The translations under genes and the position numbers were made by a program. A stretch of 7,119 nt of DNA from JBBRLG01 sp038231495 (lineage in GTDB: Bacteria > Planctomycetota > Planctomycetia > Gemmatales > Gemmataceae), in contig JBBRLG010000395.1 in NCBI GenBank assembly GCA_038231495.1, forward strand, positions 1-7,119. The letters are read 5' to 3'. This document shows positions 6,221 to 7,119 of this stretch, in pieces. The notes below the pieces were generated by a model. The model saw nothing but the letters and a program-made list of their open reading frames with translations, made no database searches and was not told the origin of the DNA. Positions within the stretch are counted from its first letter, which is position 1. Each line of letters starts with the position of its first letter.

Positions 6221-6370
6221 GACACGTTTTCTATCGCAGAAACTACGAAAACAAACGTGCCCGTCCCCTTTATTCGCTTCAGTCCAGGGGCCGCGCGTCA
6301 ACGGTATCACGACGCCCATCACCAGGCCGATGGTGCCGAACGCTAGCTGGACGAGTACGATGGTGTCCAT
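6209..6370 (-). CDS. Small single-helix membrane protein, 3' end replaced by a hairpin repeat
   Basis: The ATG at 6370 lies 15 bases after the GTTCGGC end of the preceding attC-like element, with a weak GAAAGG just before it. The 53-residue product has one hydrophobic helix at about residues 4-24 (IVLVQLAFGTIGLVMGVVIP), then LTRGPWTEA. After that it runs into REP-like sequence (NKGDGHVCFRSF and on) and stops at TGA 6209-6211. The original ending may lie further on: GAAGC occurs at both ends of the inserted stretch, and joining the copies gives ...RGPWTEAMTKAEAAVYNK and a TGA at 6095-6097, a 43-residue protein in frame. That places its end 18 nt before the antitoxin ribosome site. The function is unknown, and whether the altered form is made is open. 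Confidence 0.45.
   Translation of the reverse strand: MDTIVLVQLAFGTIGLVMGVVIPLTRGPWTEANKGDGHVCFRSFCDRKRVRPL
6211..6271. mobile_element. REP-like imperfect hairpin element (GGGGACGGRCACGTTTTC type)
   Basis: The left arm AAAGGGGACGGACACGTTTTC (the key 18 bases of 6211-6231) pairs with the right arm at 6247-6271, which carries one transition and a 4-base GTTT insertion. Elements of this type, with GGGGACGGGCACGTTTTC ends, are scattered in many bacterial genomes and are, from my recollection, often linked to IS200-like REP-associated transposases. No transposase gene is present here, so it would be a non-autonomous copy. Candidate flanking direct repeats GCTTC (6132-6136 and 6276-6280), extendable to 8 of 9, may mark the insertion. 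Confidence 0.6.
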
Positions 6371-6385
6371 GCCTTTCAGTAGAGA

Positions 6386-6478
6386 GCCGAACGCCTAAGT
6401 TCACCTGCTGCGGCGGCTGGTGAGACGTTGAACCCCGAAAACGCTAGTTGCCGCGTCAGGTGCAACTTTTGGTTCGGC
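6386..6478 (-). repeat. attC-like recombination element between the CxxC gene and the TA cassette
   Basis: This is the most symmetrical of the four. The ends GCCGAAC (6472-6478, minus strand) and GTTCGGC (6386-6392) are perfectly complementary. Four unpaired bases follow on each side, then AAGTT-CACCTG on one side against AAGTT-G-CACCTG on the other, leaving one extra-helical base, then GCGGC pairs again after a 2-base mismatch. Extra-helical bases and an unpaired spacer next to the core are hallmarks of folded integron attC sites. The centre differs from that of the elements at 4616 and 5210. Confidence 0.7.
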
Positions 6479-6964
6479 ATGCTTGCACTCTTCCTGTGGA
6501 AGCGGCCGCCATTCCATGGGCCTCGGGGCAACAGGCTCGAAGCCGGGCAAAACGGGCTGATCGTGTAGCAAATCCGGCATTAAGGCCGGTAATGACGTTC
6601 CGCACAACACCGCCTCAAACAACTGGAACCCAGTTTCTCGGTCGAAAAACCGCGCCAAGTATTCATCCTTCGGGCCAAGTTGGATGCCGCACCCACCGCA
6701 GAAGAACGGGGTGAGGTCTTGCGCGGCTGCGGGACGGTCAGGGAGATACGGGCGAAGGATTACCTCGTCGCGGCCCATGTACAACACAGCGGCGTGTGTC
6801 GGGTTGAACTCGCACTGAACACACTCGCCTTCTGACTGTGCGGCGAGGTCGCCGTGCTCTGTCGCGCACGCGGCTCGCAACGCATCAGCCCAGGACATTT
6901 CCCGGAGGCTGACTTCCTCATTGTCGAGGCTGAAACGCCAACGTTCGGGAACGGACTTCGCCAC
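6401..6964 (-). CDS. Hypothetical protein with paired CxxC motifs; C-terminus reads into the attC-like element
   Basis: I do not recognise this 187-residue protein. It has CVQC at residues 48-51 and CGGC at 89-92, about 40 residues apart, which could form a zinc-binding site; the second follows LTPFF and precedes GIQLGPKDEYLARFFD. There is no membrane helix. The start is a GTG at 6964, with GGAGG (6971-6975) 6 bases upstream. An ATG at 6970 is adjacent to that ribosome site and too close. The longer frame to 6991 enters the preceding element. The frame passes through the core GCCGAAC as Ala-Glu (from residue 163) and the last ~25 residues, EPKVAPDAATSVFGV and on, are element sequence ending at TGA 6401-6403. 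If the core were GCCTAAC, as at 4697-4703, the protein would end at residue 163 (...EECKHA). The stop was probably lost by a T-to-G change. Confidence 0.72.
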   Translation of the reverse strand: MAKSVPERWRFSLDNEEVSLREMSWADALRAACATEHGDLAAQSEGECVQCEFNPTHAAVLYMGRDEVILRPYLPDRPAAAQDLTPFFCGGCGIQLGPKDEYLARFFDRETGFQLFEAVLCGTSLPALMPDLLHDQPVLPGFEPVAPRPMEWRPLPQEECKHAEPKVAPDAATSVFGVQRLTSRRSR

Positions 6965-6978
6965 CGTCATCCTCCGCC

Positions 6979-7073
6979 GCCGAACGACCACGGCTAAGCT
7001 GCCGGCGCGCTGCTGACGCTTGTGGCTGGCAAGCGCTGGCTGCGCGCCGGTCTGCTTCAGCCGTTGGTTCGGG
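6979..7073 (-). repeat. attC-like recombination element upstream of the CxxC gene
   Basis: The minus strand starts CCCGAAC (7067-7073) and ends GTTCGGC (6979-6985). Its arms align as CCGAAC, a short unpaired part, ACGGCT, AAGC with one extra-helical base, and a perfect 9-bp CCGGCGCGC pair (7002-7010 with 7042-7050). The centre contains an additional CGCTTG/CAAGCG stem. One frame reads NQRLKQTGA, a relative of the NQPLQQTGPA peptide of the element at 5210-5307. The ribosome site of the CxxC gene begins three bases from its end. Confidence 0.66.
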
Positions 7074-7119
7074 CTGGAGCGTCGCGGAACGCAGGGCAGT
7101 CGTCGACCGCGTAGCCGCG
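7057..7119 (-). CDS. Possible 3' end of another cassette gene (runs off right edge)
   Basis: One minus-strand frame gives RGYAVDDCPAFRDAPARTNG and a TGA at 7057-7059, just inside the attC-like element, which is where a preceding cassette gene should end. All three frames are open over this short stretch, so the choice of frame is based only on the stop position. No family can be inferred. Confidence 0.22.
   Translation of the reverse strand, partial: RGYAVDDCPAFRDAPARTNG

Noticed and set aside
5252..6346. 364-codon plus-strand frame across the vapBC remnant
   Set aside because: It is antisense to recognisable VapC and antitoxin sequence, has low-complexity Arg/Pro-rich translation and passes through repeats.
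4616..7073. CRISPR array or tRNA-like elements as explanation of the four repeats
   Set aside because: They are widely spaced, separated by genes, differ in arm sequence while keeping pairing, and show no repeat-spacer periodicity or tRNA arms.

Overview
The window is a GC-rich bacterial chromosome segment with two different halves. The best guess for the host is a planctomycete, perhaps Gemmata-like. That rests on overall style: high GC, GTG/TTG starts, a large TPR membrane protein, and translated-repeat peptides of the PLQQTGPA type that I associate with such genomes. No 16S or ribosomal marker is present, so this is inference.

Positions 1-4246 are core-like. The 5' part of an ATP-dependent PEP carboxykinase gene (pckA) runs leftward off the window edge from a TTG start at 443. 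Divergent from it, an 842-residue membrane protein with about eight N-terminal helices and a long C-terminal TPR region runs rightward (659-3187). It is followed after 54 bp by a complete type I-beta DAHP synthase (aroF, 3242-4246), the entry enzyme of aromatic amino acid synthesis. PEP links pckA (which forms it) and aroF (which consumes it). Related palindromes sit just upstream of the TPR gene and of aroF: a 13-bp-arm hairpin and a perfect 38-bp palindrome.

Positions 4247-4610 carry no convincing gene, only small inverted and direct repeats.

Positions 4611-7119 look like a small integron-type gene cassette array without an integrase in view (a CALIN-like cluster). Four foldable elements of about 88-98 bp (4616-4703, 5210-5307, 6386-6478, 6979-7073) are bounded by GCCNAAC...GTTNGGC core-like ends, with imperfect arms between. 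All cassette genes lie on the minus strand, each starting just after one element and ending at or near the next. They are: a possible gene end at the right edge; a CxxC/CxxC protein of unknown function whose stop appears lost, so that it reads into the element; a cassette with a tiny membrane protein interrupted by a REP-like hairpin insertion, plus a decayed vapBC-type toxin-antitoxin pair with an in-frame stop in each gene; and a Trp-rich 165-residue protein of unknown function whose TAA stop lies inside the core site GCCTAAC, as in classical cassettes. No CRISPR, rRNA or tRNA was seen.
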